DNA of 36,191 bases from Burkholderiaceae bacterium (GCA_900299025.1 OMIE01000165.1:1-36191), one strand, 5' to 3'; positions 9,379-17,868 are shown, counted from the stretch's first letter. The notes: generated by a model from the sequence alone, not told the origin. A program made the numbers and translations.

Positions 9379-9879
9379 ATGAAAGCCTACCCAACCGCGA
9401 CACGACCCATTACGCTCTCCATGTCCTTCAAGCGAGGCATCAGCCTTGCGCTTTGCGCAGCAGCGCTTTTGCTCGGCACACAAGCCCAAGCTCAGTTTGC
9501 CAAACCTGAGGATGCCATCAAGTACCGTAAAAACGCACTCTTTGTGATGCAACAGCATTTCGCCCGCCTTGCGGCGATGGCACAGGGTAAAGCGCCCTAT
9601 GACGCCAAAATAGCAGCCGATAATGCTGCCATTGTGGCCAGCGTGGCTGTACTGCCCTGGGCTGCCTTTGGTGAAGGAACCGATAAGGGCGACACTAAGG
9701 CAAAGGCTGAAATCTGGAAGGATAAAGACGGCTATAAACAAGTCACCGACAAGTTTTTAGGCGAAGTAACCAAGCTCAAAACTGCAGCTGCAACAGGCAA
9801 GCTCGACGACTTAAAAGCTGCAGTCAATGCAACTGCCGCAAGCTGCAAAGCCTGTCATGACGAGTATCGAGCCAAGTAA
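9379..9879 (+). CDS. Cytochrome c'
   Basis: A 166-residue precursor of the periplasmic four-helix-bundle haem protein. A signal peptide covers about residues 15-38, ending in QAQA before QFAKPEDAIKYR. The haem attachment motif CKACH is at 156-160, close to the C-terminus as in all class II c-type cytochromes. The conserved 'PWAAFGEGTD' region (93-102) is also typical. Cytochromes c' bind NO and may protect against it. The ATG at 9379 is preceded by GGAG; the in-frame ATG 9421 would give a shorter leader. It is the first gene of a plus-strand run that continues into an SDR gene after only three bases. Confidence 0.93.
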   Translation: MKAYPTATRPITLSMSFKRGISLALCAAALLLGTQAQAQFAKPEDAIKYRKNALFVMQQHFARLAAMAQGKAPYDAKIAADNAAIVASVAVLPWAAFGEGTDKGDTKAKAEIWKDKDGYKQVTDKFLGEVTKLKTAAATGKLDDLKAAVNATAASCKACHDEYRAK

Positions 9880-9882
9880 GCC

Positions 9883-10665
9883 ATGAGCCAGCGCCTTTGT
9901 GGGCAGCGTGTACTGATTACAGGTGCAAGCCGTGGCATAGGGCGAGCGATTGCGCTTGCCTTTGCTCGCGAGGGCGCAAATCTTGCGCTTCTCGCCACGA
10001 AGCGAGAAGCACTCGATGAACTAGTGCAAAGCACTCCGCTCAAAGACGCAAACTGCACCTTATTGCAAGTCGATGTACGCGATCGACAGGCCTGTTTTGA
10101 AGCGGTTCGTGAGATCGAGCAAGGCCTTGGTGGTATCGATGTCTTGGTCAACAATGCAGGCATTCATCGTTCAGGCGCTTTTCTTGATCACAGTCCCGAT
10201 GATTTTCAAGCATTATTGGATGTCAACCTGTTTGGCGTTGTTCATTTGATGCAAGCCGTTCTGCCGGGCATGAAAGACCGCGCGAAGGGAAGCATTATTA
10301 ATATGGCATCGACGGCGGGCAAATGGGGTTCAAGGAATCAGAGCGCCTATAACGTCAGCAAGCATGCGCTTGTGGGGCTCACACGTTGTGTCGCTCTGGA
10401 AGTAGCAGCGTCGGGGGTCAGGGTCAATGCGATTTGCCCGGGTTTTGTACAAACCGATATGGTCGAAGATTTAAAGCGCGGCTATGCGCAAGTCGCTGGT
10501 GTTGACATCGAGGGCATTATTCAAGCGACCCTATCAAGAATTCCGATCGGCCGCATCCTCGATCCCGAAGAGATCGCCCATATGGCAGTACTTCTTGCCA
10601 GCGATGAATCTAAAGCCATCACAGGGCAGTCGATCCTAGTCGACGGTGGCATGCTACTTGTTTAG
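9883..10665 (+). CDS. SDR-family NAD(P)-dependent oxidoreductase
   Basis: A 260-residue classical short-chain dehydrogenase. The coenzyme loop TGASRGIG is at 13-20, NNAG at 90-93, Asn115 in DVNLFG, Ser143 in MASTAG and the YNVSK motif (Tyr156, Lys160), so the full catalytic tetrad is present. The ending GQSILVDGGM is standard. The sequence resembles 3-hydroxybutyrate dehydrogenases and FabG-like reductases, but the substrate is not certain. Spacing is three bases after cytochrome c' and about six bases before the next unknown gene, so all belong to one transcript. The functional link between a haem protein, a dehydrogenase and an HTTM protein is unexplained. Confidence 0.9.
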   Translation: MSQRLCGQRVLITGASRGIGRAIALAFAREGANLALLATKREALDELVQSTPLKDANCTLLQVDVRDRQACFEAVREIEQGLGGIDVLVNNAGIHRSGAFLDHSPDDFQALLDVNLFGVVHLMQAVLPGMKDRAKGSIINMASTAGKWGSRNQSAYNVSKHALVGLTRCVALEVAASGVRVNAICPGFVQTDMVEDLKRGYAQVAGVDIEGIIQATLSRIPIGRILDPEEIAHMAVLLASDESKAITGQSILVDGGMLLV

Positions 10666-10671
10666 ACCGTG

Positions 10672-11274
10672 ATGAATGCCGTATCGTTCGGAATTTTCTT
10701 CGTCTCATGCTATTTACTGATTTTATGGTTGGCGATGCGTTGGCGAGGGAAGATGGCGCAGAGTCCCTGGTTGAGACTGCTTCGAGGATTTTTTCCTAGC
10801 TGGCACTTTTTTGATCAGTTGGGGCACAAGCCCATACTTCAAATGCGAGCAAAGCTCGATGAAGCCAACTGGTCAGCTTGGCGAAGCTTTCATCCTCAGG
10901 CTAAGCGCTCATGGCGAGGACTTTTTTTTCAGCCCGATGTCTGCGCGCAGCTCTATCAACAAAACCTGGTCGATCAACTTGCGGTCGAGCTGACCGACCC
11001 TACCACGCATGAAGCAAGGCTTCTTGAGGGCAGCGTTTATGTAAGCGTGCAAGCGCTTGCACAATCCCTCGCACAGCAACAGTGGCCTTTGGCCTCGGCC
11101 ATGCAGTTTCGACTCTTACTGATCGACCCTCTAACCCAAGGCGATCACCCACTTCAGACATGCGCGTTTGAACTCGACGATGATGATGAACGCTTAGTCC
11201 TGCGTTCTGGATCCTTGGCATGCCCTGAAGCAGCGGTGCCGTTGAGGGCTCAGCCGACGAAAACCGGTCGCTAA
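10672..11274 (+). CDS. Unknown protein with one N-terminal membrane helix, partner of HTTM-like gene
   Basis: About 200 residues. Residues 4-22 form one hydrophobic segment (GIFFVSCYLLILWLAMRW), followed by a soluble domain beginning with WLRLLRGFFPSWHFFDQLG and containing QPDVCAQLYQQNLVDQLA and ASAMQFRLLLID. I do not recognise a named family and assign no function. The gene lies immediately after the SDR stop and 11 bases before an HTTM-like membrane protein, so it is probably its dedicated partner, anchored with the C-terminal domain on one side of the inner membrane. GTG 10669 directly precedes ATG 10672 in frame; either may start translation. No binding site is obvious, consistent with translational coupling. 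Confidence 0.7.
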   Translation: MNAVSFGIFFVSCYLLILWLAMRWRGKMAQSPWLRLLRGFFPSWHFFDQLGHKPILQMRAKLDEANWSAWRSFHPQAKRSWRGLFFQPDVCAQLYQQNLVDQLAVELTDPTTHEARLLEGSVYVSVQALAQSLAQQQWPLASAMQFRLLLIDPLTQGDHPLQTCAFELDDDDERLVLRSGSLACPEAAVPLRAQPTKTGR

Positions 11275-11285
11275 ACGTTAGCCCA

Positions 11286-12134
11286 TTGGACTCGCTTGCA
11301 GACCCGAGGCTTGCACTTGAAGCGCTCAAGCTCCTACTCGCATTGGGATTGTTATGCCAATGGTTTGAGGATCGCAAACTTCTTAGGACCTTAGGCGAAG
11401 CGCCCTACGCTCAATGGACCATCTTAGGTCGCGACCTGGCGGCAAACTGGCCTAAAAGCTTTCGAAGCTTTGCATGGGTTTTTGAGCTAAAACAAATGAG
11501 CTTATGGTTCGGCTTACGAGGATTGGTCGCCCTCTCGATGCTTTTCGGCCAATCAATCGAACCAAGGCTTCAATCAGCGAGCATCATCGTACTTTGGATA
11601 AGCCAACTGCTTTGGATGATCCGTTGGCGAGGTGCACTCAATGGAGGCAGCGCCCTCATGGCCCTAAGTCTTCTCAATGGCTTGGTCCTTGGCGAGGCCT
11701 GTAGCTTGGTTCTTTGGCTTGCCGGCATGAAGCCTTCTAGTATTGGCGATCAAGTGAGCCTTTGGTTCATCGTGATTCAAAGTCTTAGCTCTTACGTCGT
11801 TTCAGGTGCAGTCAAGCTTCAGGATGCCGCATGGCGCAACGGACGTGCATTGATACACTTTCTAGATAATGCGGTGCATGGGCCGCTCAAGTCCGACAGC
11901 CCATTTAGACGCCAACGCGTTGCGATGTTGGTGAGCTGGAGCTTTATCGTTTGGGAATGCGCCATGCCCTTACTTTTGCTTCACCCAACGCTTGCAAAGC
12001 TCGCTTGCTTAACAGCCTTCTGTTTTCATGGCCTTGTCTTTGCGTACTTTGGTTTAAATCGTTTTTTATGGGCGTGGAGCAGTTGTTTTCCCGCCTTGAT
12101 ATTTGCAGCCTATGCTCTTCAAGCAACAGGCTAG
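11286..12134 (+). CDS. HTTM-like (vitamin K-dependent carboxylase-related) membrane protein
   Basis: A 282-residue polytopic membrane protein with about six hydrophobic helices. The features WRGALNGGSALMALSLL (about 124-140), SSYVVSGAVKLQDAAWRNGRAL (split across about 178-200) and the late FHGLVFAYFGL follow the pattern of HTTM-domain proteins, which are distantly related to vitamin K gamma-glutamyl carboxylase. Bacterial HTTM proteins mostly have no known activity. The only start in frame at the 5' end is TTG 11286; it has no clear binding site, so it is likely coupled to the gene just upstream. Family membership is a pattern judgement; a generic DoxX- or DCC-linked membrane protein is the alternative. 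Confidence 0.65.
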   Translation: MDSLADPRLALEALKLLLALGLLCQWFEDRKLLRTLGEAPYAQWTILGRDLAANWPKSFRSFAWVFELKQMSLWFGLRGLVALSMLFGQSIEPRLQSASIIVLWISQLLWMIRWRGALNGGSALMALSLLNGLVLGEACSLVLWLAGMKPSSIGDQVSLWFIVIQSLSSYVVSGAVKLQDAAWRNGRALIHFLDNAVHGPLKSDSPFRRQRVAMLVSWSFIVWECAMPLLLLHPTLAKLACLTAFCFHGLVFAYFGLNRFLWAWSSCFPALIFAAYALQATG

Positions 12135-12138
12135 CGCA

Positions 12139-12161
12139 GCTTAAGGCAAAGCGGCCTAAGC
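12139..12161. terminator. Possible hairpin between convergent genes
   Basis: GCTTAAGGC (12139-12147) faces GCCTAAGC (12154-12161): eight pairs with one bulged base and a six-base loop, placed exactly between the HTTM stop and the lipoprotein stop. There is no U-tract on either strand, so it is at best a weak bidirectional terminator. Confidence 0.28.
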
Positions 12162-12169
12162 AAGCCGCC

Positions 12170-12697
12170 CTAAAACCACCGCCCTCGCCTTTGGCACTCA
12201 GGCGGTATGCCGTAGCCCGCACTGCGAACTTTCATCTGATGATCCCATTCGATCTGGAACCAAATACATTGACTGTTCTCAAATCGATAAGACCAAACAT
12301 AGCCCCATTGCATCGCAAGCCCCTCTTGCACAGTCGATGGGCCAATGACCGCAATCACGGCTTCTGCGCCCATGCCAGGCTGAATTTTTGCAAACTGTTC
12401 TTCATGCAGTAACTGTTCAAATGCAATCGCCTCACGCTTTGCATTGAAGTCGACTGCGTAGCTATGCCTGCCAAAAGGCCCTCTGGTAAATATCAGCCGG
12501 CGGCCTGTGGCCGTATCAAGCGCTGCCGCAGGCTTACCCAATAATGCAATGAACTGTTCGGGCGTCTGACCAAGCATTTGCTTGCTAGGCGCGTATTGCT
12601 TAAAGCCAGTGATTGGCTCAAGTGAAGCACAAGCAACAAGCCCCAAGGCGATCAAGCCAAGAAGGATCAAGACAGGAGCAGAAGAACGAGAGCTCAT
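12170..12697 (-). CDS. Outer-membrane-type lipoprotein with SmpA/BamE-like repeats
   Basis: A 175-residue lipoprotein. From ATG 12697 it has a hydrophobic leader ending in a lipobox (LGLVAC, Cys24), so it should be lipid-anchored. The mature part has two copies of a small alpha/beta pattern like SmpA/OmlA (BamE): LGQTPEQFIALLGKP and IQPGMGAEAVIAVIGPS, each followed by strands. This suggests a periplasmic envelope role, with no enzymatic residues visible. An upstream start at 12811 is open in frame but would overlap the acyl-CoA synthetase and precede the leader, so I reject it. An AAGG site lies before the chosen start. It follows the synthetase stop by 13 bases. Confidence 0.8.
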   Translation of the reverse strand: MSSRSSAPVLILLGLIALGLVACASLEPITGFKQYAPSKQMLGQTPEQFIALLGKPAAALDTATGRRLIFTRGPFGRHSYAVDFNAKREAIAFEQLLHEEQFAKIQPGMGAEAVIAVIGPSTVQEGLAMQWGYVWSYRFENSQCIWFQIEWDHQMKVRSAGYGIPPECQRRGRWF

Positions 12698-12710
12698 TGC
12701 GCAACGCCTT

Positions 12711-14336
12711 TTACACAATCCGGCTTGTCTTATGACCCCAATAACGATCCCGCAAGATCCGCTTATAGAGCTTGCCCGTCGGCAGTCGAGGCAGGCTCTC
12801 TTCAAAATCAATCGACCGGGGACATTTTTGAATCGACAAATGCGCTTTGCAAAAAGCCATCAAGTCGTCTACGGTTGCCTGATCGGCGGCAACACCTGGC
12901 ATTAATTCGACCACCGCCTTGACTTCCTCACCGAGGTCCGCGTTGGGAACACCAAAAACAGCTGCGTCCGCAACATTGGGGTGCGTGATGAGAAGGTTTT
13001 CACATTCTTGTGGATAAATATTCACACCGCCTGAAATAATCATGAAGGTCGCCCGATCGGTTAAGTACAAATAACCATCATCATCAACATAACCGACATC
13101 ACCAACCGTTGTCATAGTCCCATCGGGCGATGTGGCTTCTCGGGTCTTTTCCGGGTCATTGAAATATTCAAACGGAGACCCTGTCTTGAACCAAACGGTA
13201 CCGGGCTCGCCCTTGGGACAGGCTTGCATCGCCTCATCAAGAATATGCAAGTCGCCAAACAGTACTTTCCCAACCGAGCCCTTGTGGCTCAGCCATTGCG
13301 CCGTGTCACAAGCGGTAAAGCCAAGACCTTCGGTAGCGCCATAGTATTCGTGAATAATCGGACCCCACCAATCAATCATCGCTTCCTTGACTTGAGGTGG
13401 ACAGGGCGCAGCAGCGTGAATAGCAACCTCAAGACTTGATAAGTCATAGGTCGCACGTTCTTTATCGCTTAGCTTGAGCATACGGCTAAACATGGTCGGG
13501 ACGAGCTGGCTATGACTGATCTTATAGCGTTCAATCAGTGATAAATAATCCATCGGATCAAATTTTTCCATAATCACCACGGTTCCGCCGATACGGATGG
13601 TGAGCGATACAGCAGCCTGGGGTGCCGAGTGATAAAGCGGCGCAGGCGATAAATACATCATGTCTTCTCGGTAGCGCCAGAGCTTGGTCAGAAACTCAAA
13701 CAAGGGCAAGGGCTTTGATGGCGGATTTTCCGGCAAGGGCCGCAGGATTCCTTTTGGCCTGCCTGTCGTACCCGAGGAGTAAAGCATCGGCGTGCCGAGC
13801 GACTCATCGGCCACTGGCGTTGCTGGATATGCATGACAGGCTTCGACAAAGTCATGCACCCGAACCGAATCCTGATCCCGCCCCGCTACCGACCCCAAGT
13901 GCTCGATGGAAACCACCTTGGCCAGAGCTTGATCGCTGGGAGCTTGTGCTTTCTCACCGCAAACAAGCAGCATGTTAATGCGCGGACATTGCTTGATCGC
14001 CTCAAGAGCAATATCGAGCTTGGCATAAGAGCAAATCAACAGCTTTGACTCACTGTTTTGTAAAATATAAGCAAGCTCGTCGGCGGTAAGAAATGAGTTT
14101 ACACAGGTGTAATAAAGACCACAACGCTCACCTGCAGCGCAAGACTCCAAATAGCGGTCATTGTTTTCCATAAAAATAGCGTAGTGATCCAAACGCTTAA
14201 GGCCTTGGGCTCGCAACAAATGAGCAAGGCGGTTGCTGCGCATTTCAAACGCGGCGTAGCTCACCGTTGCACCGGTGCTAGCCATAATAAACGCTGCCCT
14301 ATCGGGGTGCTTTAAAGCATAAGAGCCTGGGTACAT
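12711..14336 (-). CDS. Acyl-CoA synthetase, AMP-dependent (fatty/other carboxylic acid CoA ligase)
   Basis: A 541-residue ANL ligase, complete. The P-loop MLYSSGTTGRPKG, then YGATEGLG, TTVGDVGYVDDDGYLYL, the hinge DRATFMIISGGVNIYPQE and the C-terminal LPTGKLYKR (catalytic Lys) are all visible. It belongs to the large group of soluble acyl-CoA synthetases beginning with MYPG and is different from the other synthetase in this window. AAGGAG lies about nine bases before the ATG. It follows the non-canonical SDR by 17 bases and precedes the lipoprotein, so the three form one minus-strand operon. The acid it activates is unknown. Confidence 0.88.
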   Translation of the reverse strand: MYPGSYALKHPDRAAFIMASTGATVSYAAFEMRSNRLAHLLRAQGLKRLDHYAIFMENNDRYLESCAAGERCGLYYTCVNSFLTADELAYILQNSESKLLICSYAKLDIALEAIKQCPRINMLLVCGEKAQAPSDQALAKVVSIEHLGSVAGRDQDSVRVHDFVEACHAYPATPVADESLGTPMLYSSGTTGRPKGILRPLPENPPSKPLPLFEFLTKLWRYREDMMYLSPAPLYHSAPQAAVSLTIRIGGTVVIMEKFDPMDYLSLIERYKISHSQLVPTMFSRMLKLSDKERATYDLSSLEVAIHAAAPCPPQVKEAMIDWWGPIIHEYYGATEGLGFTACDTAQWLSHKGSVGKVLFGDLHILDEAMQACPKGEPGTVWFKTGSPFEYFNDPEKTREATSPDGTMTTVGDVGYVDDDGYLYLTDRATFMIISGGVNIYPQECENLLITHPNVADAAVFGVPNADLGEEVKAVVELMPGVAADQATVDDLMAFCKAHLSIQKCPRSIDFEESLPRLPTGKLYKRILRDRYWGHKTSRIV

Positions 14337-14353
14337 GACTATCGCTCCTTAAT

Positions 14354-15139
14354 TTACAACACTGCGGCGCTTCCGCCGTCGATGTTAATGCTAGTGCCAG
14401 TTACATAGCTTGCAAGACTGGAGGCCAAAAAGACAATGACATTGGCAGCTTCAACGGCCTCACCGACCCGGCCAATCGGAATATCTTTGGCCATGGCAGC
14501 ATAAAGCGCCTCCAAATCTTTTGACTCACGTTGCGCTCTTGCTGCATGCTGGCCCGCCTTGATGAGGCCGATACAAACAGCATTGACCAAGATCTGATCG
14601 GGTGCAAGTTCTCGTGATAAGGCCTTTGTCATCGCAAGGCCGGCAGCCCTTGTGACAGTTGTTGGCATGGTTCCTTCGCGCGGCGATTTTGCGCCAATAT
14701 TCGTAACATTAATAATACGCCCCCCACCTCGTGCTCGCATAAGAGGCACGACAAGACGCGATAAGCGAACTGCGGCAAAGAGCTTCAAATCAAAGTCGGC
14801 CTGCCAGAATGCATCGCTGAGGCTCTCAAATGCTCCTCGATTCGCTGTGCCAGCGTTGTTGACTAAAATGTCAACGCCTCCCGCCCAAGCGATTGTTTGG
14901 TTAATCAAGGCTTCAATCGAAGCAGGTTGCGACACATCGGCAGTCACCGCCTTGACCGATTCGGCAAGCGGGCCAAGGGCCCCAAGCGCTGCATCAAGTT
15001 TGGCCTGACTTCGTCCACAAATCACGACCTTGGCGCCCGCTTGGACAAGCCGCAATGCGCTTGCCAGACCAATCCCCTCAGAGCCGCCTGTCACAATGGC
15101 CACTTTGTCCTTTAAACCCCAATCGATCGAATGCGTCAT
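14354..15139 (-). CDS. SDR-fold protein lacking the canonical catalytic tetrad
   Basis: A 261-residue Rossmann-fold SDR. The coenzyme loop TGGSEGIG (17-24), NNAG (94-97) and the GTSINIDGG ending are intact, so NAD(P) binding is expected. The active site is not: aligning it to the other SDR of this window (16 residues from the RIIN strand to the Tyr), the usual Asn is Lys119, Ser is Asn147, Tyr is Thr160 and Lys is Arg164 (TTVTRAAG). Either the chemistry differs, using Lys119/Arg164, or the protein acts as a scaffold or sensor. It is first in an operon with an acyl-CoA synthetase. GAGGAAA lies before the ATG. Confidence 0.85.
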   Translation of the reverse strand: MTHSIDWGLKDKVAIVTGGSEGIGLASALRLVQAGAKVVICGRSQAKLDAALGALGPLAESVKAVTADVSQPASIEALINQTIAWAGGVDILVNNAGTANRGAFESLSDAFWQADFDLKLFAAVRLSRLVVPLMRARGGGRIINVTNIGAKSPREGTMPTTVTRAAGLAMTKALSRELAPDQILVNAVCIGLIKAGQHAARAQRESKDLEALYAAMAKDIPIGRVGEAVEAANVIVFLASSLASYVTGTSINIDGGSAAVL

Positions 15140-15191
15140 TTCTCTTTCCTCTTCCTCATTACTGTTGATCTTGCCCTTTGCGCCGATACAG

Positions 15192-15233
15192 CCCCGGATT
15201 TCTAACTCCGAATGGCTAGCTCCGGATTTCTGT
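15192..15233. repeat. Three tandem 14-bp imperfect repeats in a divergent promoter region
   Basis: Units are CCCCGGATTTCTAA (15192-15205), CTCCGAATGGCTAG (15206-15219) and CTCCGGATTTCTGT (15220-15233). The outer two share CCGGATTTCT exactly, 28 bases apart. The tract lies in the 205-base gap between the divergent SDR and glutathione S-transferase genes. It could be a set of direct-repeat operator sites or a small minisatellite. I see nothing else definite in this gap. Confidence 0.6.
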
Positions 15234-15344
15234 TTAGCCCTTTGATTTACCCGGAAGCATGCTTAAGGCAGAATCAGACGCGAGCGCTCGGCGAAAGTCA
15301 ACGCGCCTTCATTCCATCGTTTCATCTCCTAAGGAAATGGCTTC

Positions 15345-16043
15345 ATGTTGAAATTCTTCTATAACGCCGCCCCAAACCCGATGAAGATCGCGCTCTTGCT
15401 TGAAGAGTTGGGTCTTCCCTATGAAGCAATCCCAGTTGACACCCGCAAGGGCCAGCAGTTCGAAGCAGCATTTCTTGCGATCAATCCTAATGCGAAGGTA
15501 CCCGCAATCGTTGATGGCGAGGTTACTGTCTTTGATAGCAACGCGATTCTTCTTTATCTGGCCGATCGCGCCAAGGCATTCGCGCCAAGCGATATGGCTA
15601 GCGCTGAGCGAGGTCAAATGCTTTCTTGGCTTATGTTTATCGCAAGCGGCATCGGCCCCTTTTCCGGGCAGTCGGTGCACTTTCGTCATGTTGCACCCGA
15701 ACCCAAGGAGTACGCGCTTAATCGGTACGACTACGAGGCCCATCGTCATTGGAAGATTATCGAAGCGCACCTGAGCAAGCACACTTATTTCCTCGGCGAG
15801 CACTATTCGATTGTCGATATGGCCTTCTGGGGATGGGCGCGATTGCTCCCTTATGTCTTGGGTGGCGATAACGTGTGGAGCCAGTACCCCCAAGTGAAGC
15901 GACTTCTTGATGCGATCAGTGCAAGACCTGCGGCTCAACGCGCCGAAGCGCTAAAGACCAAGCATGCATTCAAAACCGAGCTTGATGCCGACGCGCGCAA
16001 GTTTATGTTTCCGGCCAACGAACGGCTTAAGTCTGCCGGCTAA
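15345..16043 (+). CDS. Glutathione S-transferase family protein
   Basis: A 232-residue cytosolic GST-fold protein. The thioredoxin-like N-terminal domain shows FYNAAPNPMKIALLLEE with Asn11-Pro12 at the active-site position, the cis-proline segment KVPAIVDG (51-58) and the glutathione-binding acidic-Ser pair Asp64-Ser65 (FDSNAIL). The helical C-terminal domain contains YFLGEHYSIVDMAFWGW, the usual N-capping-box region. Members conjugate or reduce with glutathione; several act as Nu-class disulfide-bond reductases, and this N-terminus is compatible with that. An AAGGAAA site lies before the ATG. Its stop overlaps the stop of the convergent ABC exporter by four bases. Confidence 0.9.
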   Translation: MLKFFYNAAPNPMKIALLLEELGLPYEAIPVDTRKGQQFEAAFLAINPNAKVPAIVDGEVTVFDSNAILLYLADRAKAFAPSDMASAERGQMLSWLMFIASGIGPFSGQSVHFRHVAPEPKEYALNRYDYEAHRHWKIIEAHLSKHTYFLGEHYSIVDMAFWGWARLLPYVLGGDNVWSQYPQVKRLLDAISARPAAQRAEALKTKHAFKTELDADARKFMFPANERLKSAG

Positions 16044-17866
16044 TCGGTTCCTAAAAAGCCACCACTTTGATGCGCCCAAAGTCTTGCATAGAGACCGTTT
16101 TGGGCGAGCAAATCCTGGTGGCTTCCCTCTTCGACGATCCGACCGCCATCCATCACAATCAGTCGATCCATCGCTGCAATCGTGCTGAGTCGATGGGCAA
16201 TGGCCAATACAGTTTTGCCTTGCATCAGCTGATTTAGGCTTTGCTGAATGGCCGCTTCGATTTCGCTATCGAGTGCACTGGTTGCCTCATCTAAAATAAG
16301 TATCGGTGCATTTTTTATCATGACGCGGGCAATAGCGACACGCTGTCTTTGACCGCCAGAAAGCTTCACACCACGCTCACCCACATGGGCATCGTAGGCT
16401 TTGCGGCCTGCAGGATCAGTGAGGTTATCAATAAAGGTCTCAGCTTGGGCGCGTTGCGCTGCATTGCGCATCATGGCTTCACTCGCCTGAGGATTTCCGT
16501 AGAGGAGGTTGTCGCGCACCGATCGATGCAAGAGGGATGTATCTTGGGTAACCATACCGATTTGCTGACGCAGACTTGTCTGTTTGACTTGAGTAATGTC
16601 TTGGCCATCGATCCGGATCGAACCCGACTGAAGATCATAAAAGCGCAAGAGCAAATTCGTCACTGTGCTCTTGCCTGCGCCCGAAGGACCAACCAAGCCG
16701 ATTTTTTCGCCTGCGGCGATCCGCAGATTGAGATCATCGATGATCGAGCGCTGACCATCGTAGGAAAAACAAACCTTGGAGAAAACGATTTCACCGTTCG
16801 TTACGACTAAATCGCTTGCATTGTTTGCATCGACCACGCTTTGGCGTTTTGACAGCATATTCATGCCGTCGCGAACCGTGCCGATGTTTTCAAACAAACC
16901 TGCTAACTCCCACATCACCCAGTGGGAGATACCGTTTAAGCGCAGTGCCATAGCGGTCGCAGCAGCTACGGCCCCAGCACCAACTTCGCCTTGAACCCAC
17001 AAATGCAGCACCGTTGCGCTCGTGAGCAGAATAAGCAGCATGCTCAAGACGTGATTAATCATCTCAAAGCCGCTGGCAAGACGCATTTGTGCGTAAGCCG
17101 TTTGCATAAATTCGCTCATGGCACGTTTGGCGTAGTCGGCCTCACGATCGGCATGCGAAAATAATTTAACCGTTGCAATATTCGTATATGCATCGGTGAT
17201 TCGGCCGGTCATGAGTGAACGCGCATCGGCTTGAAGTTTTCCGACCTTGCCGATACGTGGCACGAAAAAACGCAAAGCGAGTATATAAGCTGCAACCCAA
17301 CCGATAAAAGGCAGCAACATGAGCGGATCAAAACTGCCAAGAACGGCTACCATCGTGACAAAATAAATCACGACAAAGACCATAATGTCGCAAACGCTGA
17401 TCAAGACATCGCGGACCGCTAAGGCTGTTTGCATGACTTTGGTTGCAATACGGCCTGCGAATTCATCCTGATAAAAGCCCATGCTTTGCGAGAGCATGAG
17501 ACGGTGAAAATTCCAGCGCAAACGCATCGGAAAATTGCCATACAAGCTTTGATACTTGAATAAGGCTTGAAGACAGACCAATGAGATGCTTCCAATCAAC
17601 AGGGCAGCTAGCCCTAAAAGCGCACCGGCATGGTCCTGCCAAAAGCTCTCTGAAGGGCCTTTGGCTAGCCAGTCAACCAACTCACCAATAAGCGCAAACA
17701 AAATAGCTTCAAAAGCACCAATGGCTGCCGTGAGCAATGTGACCGCGAGCATGTAGCCGCGTACACCGTCGCTCACTTCCCATAGAAAGCGAACGAATTG
17801 TGCAGGTGGCGGTTTGGGATGTTGCTCGGGGTAGGCGTTTAAAAGCGATTCAAAAAAACGGAACAA
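16040..17866 (-). CDS. ABC exporter, fused membrane and ATPase domains
   Basis: A 608-residue type IV ABC half-transporter. Six hydrophobic helices occupy about residues 38-330, followed by the nucleotide-binding domain: Walker A GPSGAGKS (393-400), signature LSGGQ (503-507), Walker B ILILDE (522-527) and switch His558. It should work as a homodimer exporting lipids, peptides or drugs. Translation starts at TTG 17866, only two bases after the oxygenase stop, with no strong binding site, pointing to translational coupling. It is the last of a seven-gene minus-strand run. The exported compound may be linked to the upstream oxygenase and MFS genes, but this is only context. Confidence 0.92.
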   Translation of the reverse strand: MFRFFESLLNAYPEQHPKPPPAQFVRFLWEVSDGVRGYMLAVTLLTAAIGAFEAILFALIGELVDWLAKGPSESFWQDHAGALLGLAALLIGSISLVCLQALFKYQSLYGNFPMRLRWNFHRLMLSQSMGFYQDEFAGRIATKVMQTALAVRDVLISVCDIMVFVVIYFVTMVAVLGSFDPLMLLPFIGWVAAYILALRFFVPRIGKVGKLQADARSLMTGRITDAYTNIATVKLFSHADREADYAKRAMSEFMQTAYAQMRLASGFEMINHVLSMLLILLTSATVLHLWVQGEVGAGAVAAATAMALRLNGISHWVMWELAGLFENIGTVRDGMNMLSKRQSVVDANNASDLVVTNGEIVFSKVCFSYDGQRSIIDDLNLRIAAGEKIGLVGPSGAGKSTVTNLLLRFYDLQSGSIRIDGQDITQVKQTSLRQQIGMVTQDTSLLHRSVRDNLLYGNPQASEAMMRNAAQRAQAETFIDNLTDPAGRKAYDAHVGERGVKLSGGQRQRVAIARVMIKNAPILILDEATSALDSEIEAAIQQSLNQLMQGKTVLAIAHRLSTIAAMDRLIVMDGGRIVEEGSHQDLLAQNGLYARLWAHQSGGFLGTD

Positions 17867-17868
17867 GT

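Noticed and set aside
12698-12811. Longer start of the lipoprotein gene
   Set aside because: It would run into the upstream synthetase gene and bury the lipobox leader 38 residues inside the protein.
15309-15938. Open frame of 209 codons on the minus strand
   Set aside because: It lies opposite the glutathione S-transferase gene and has no family features.
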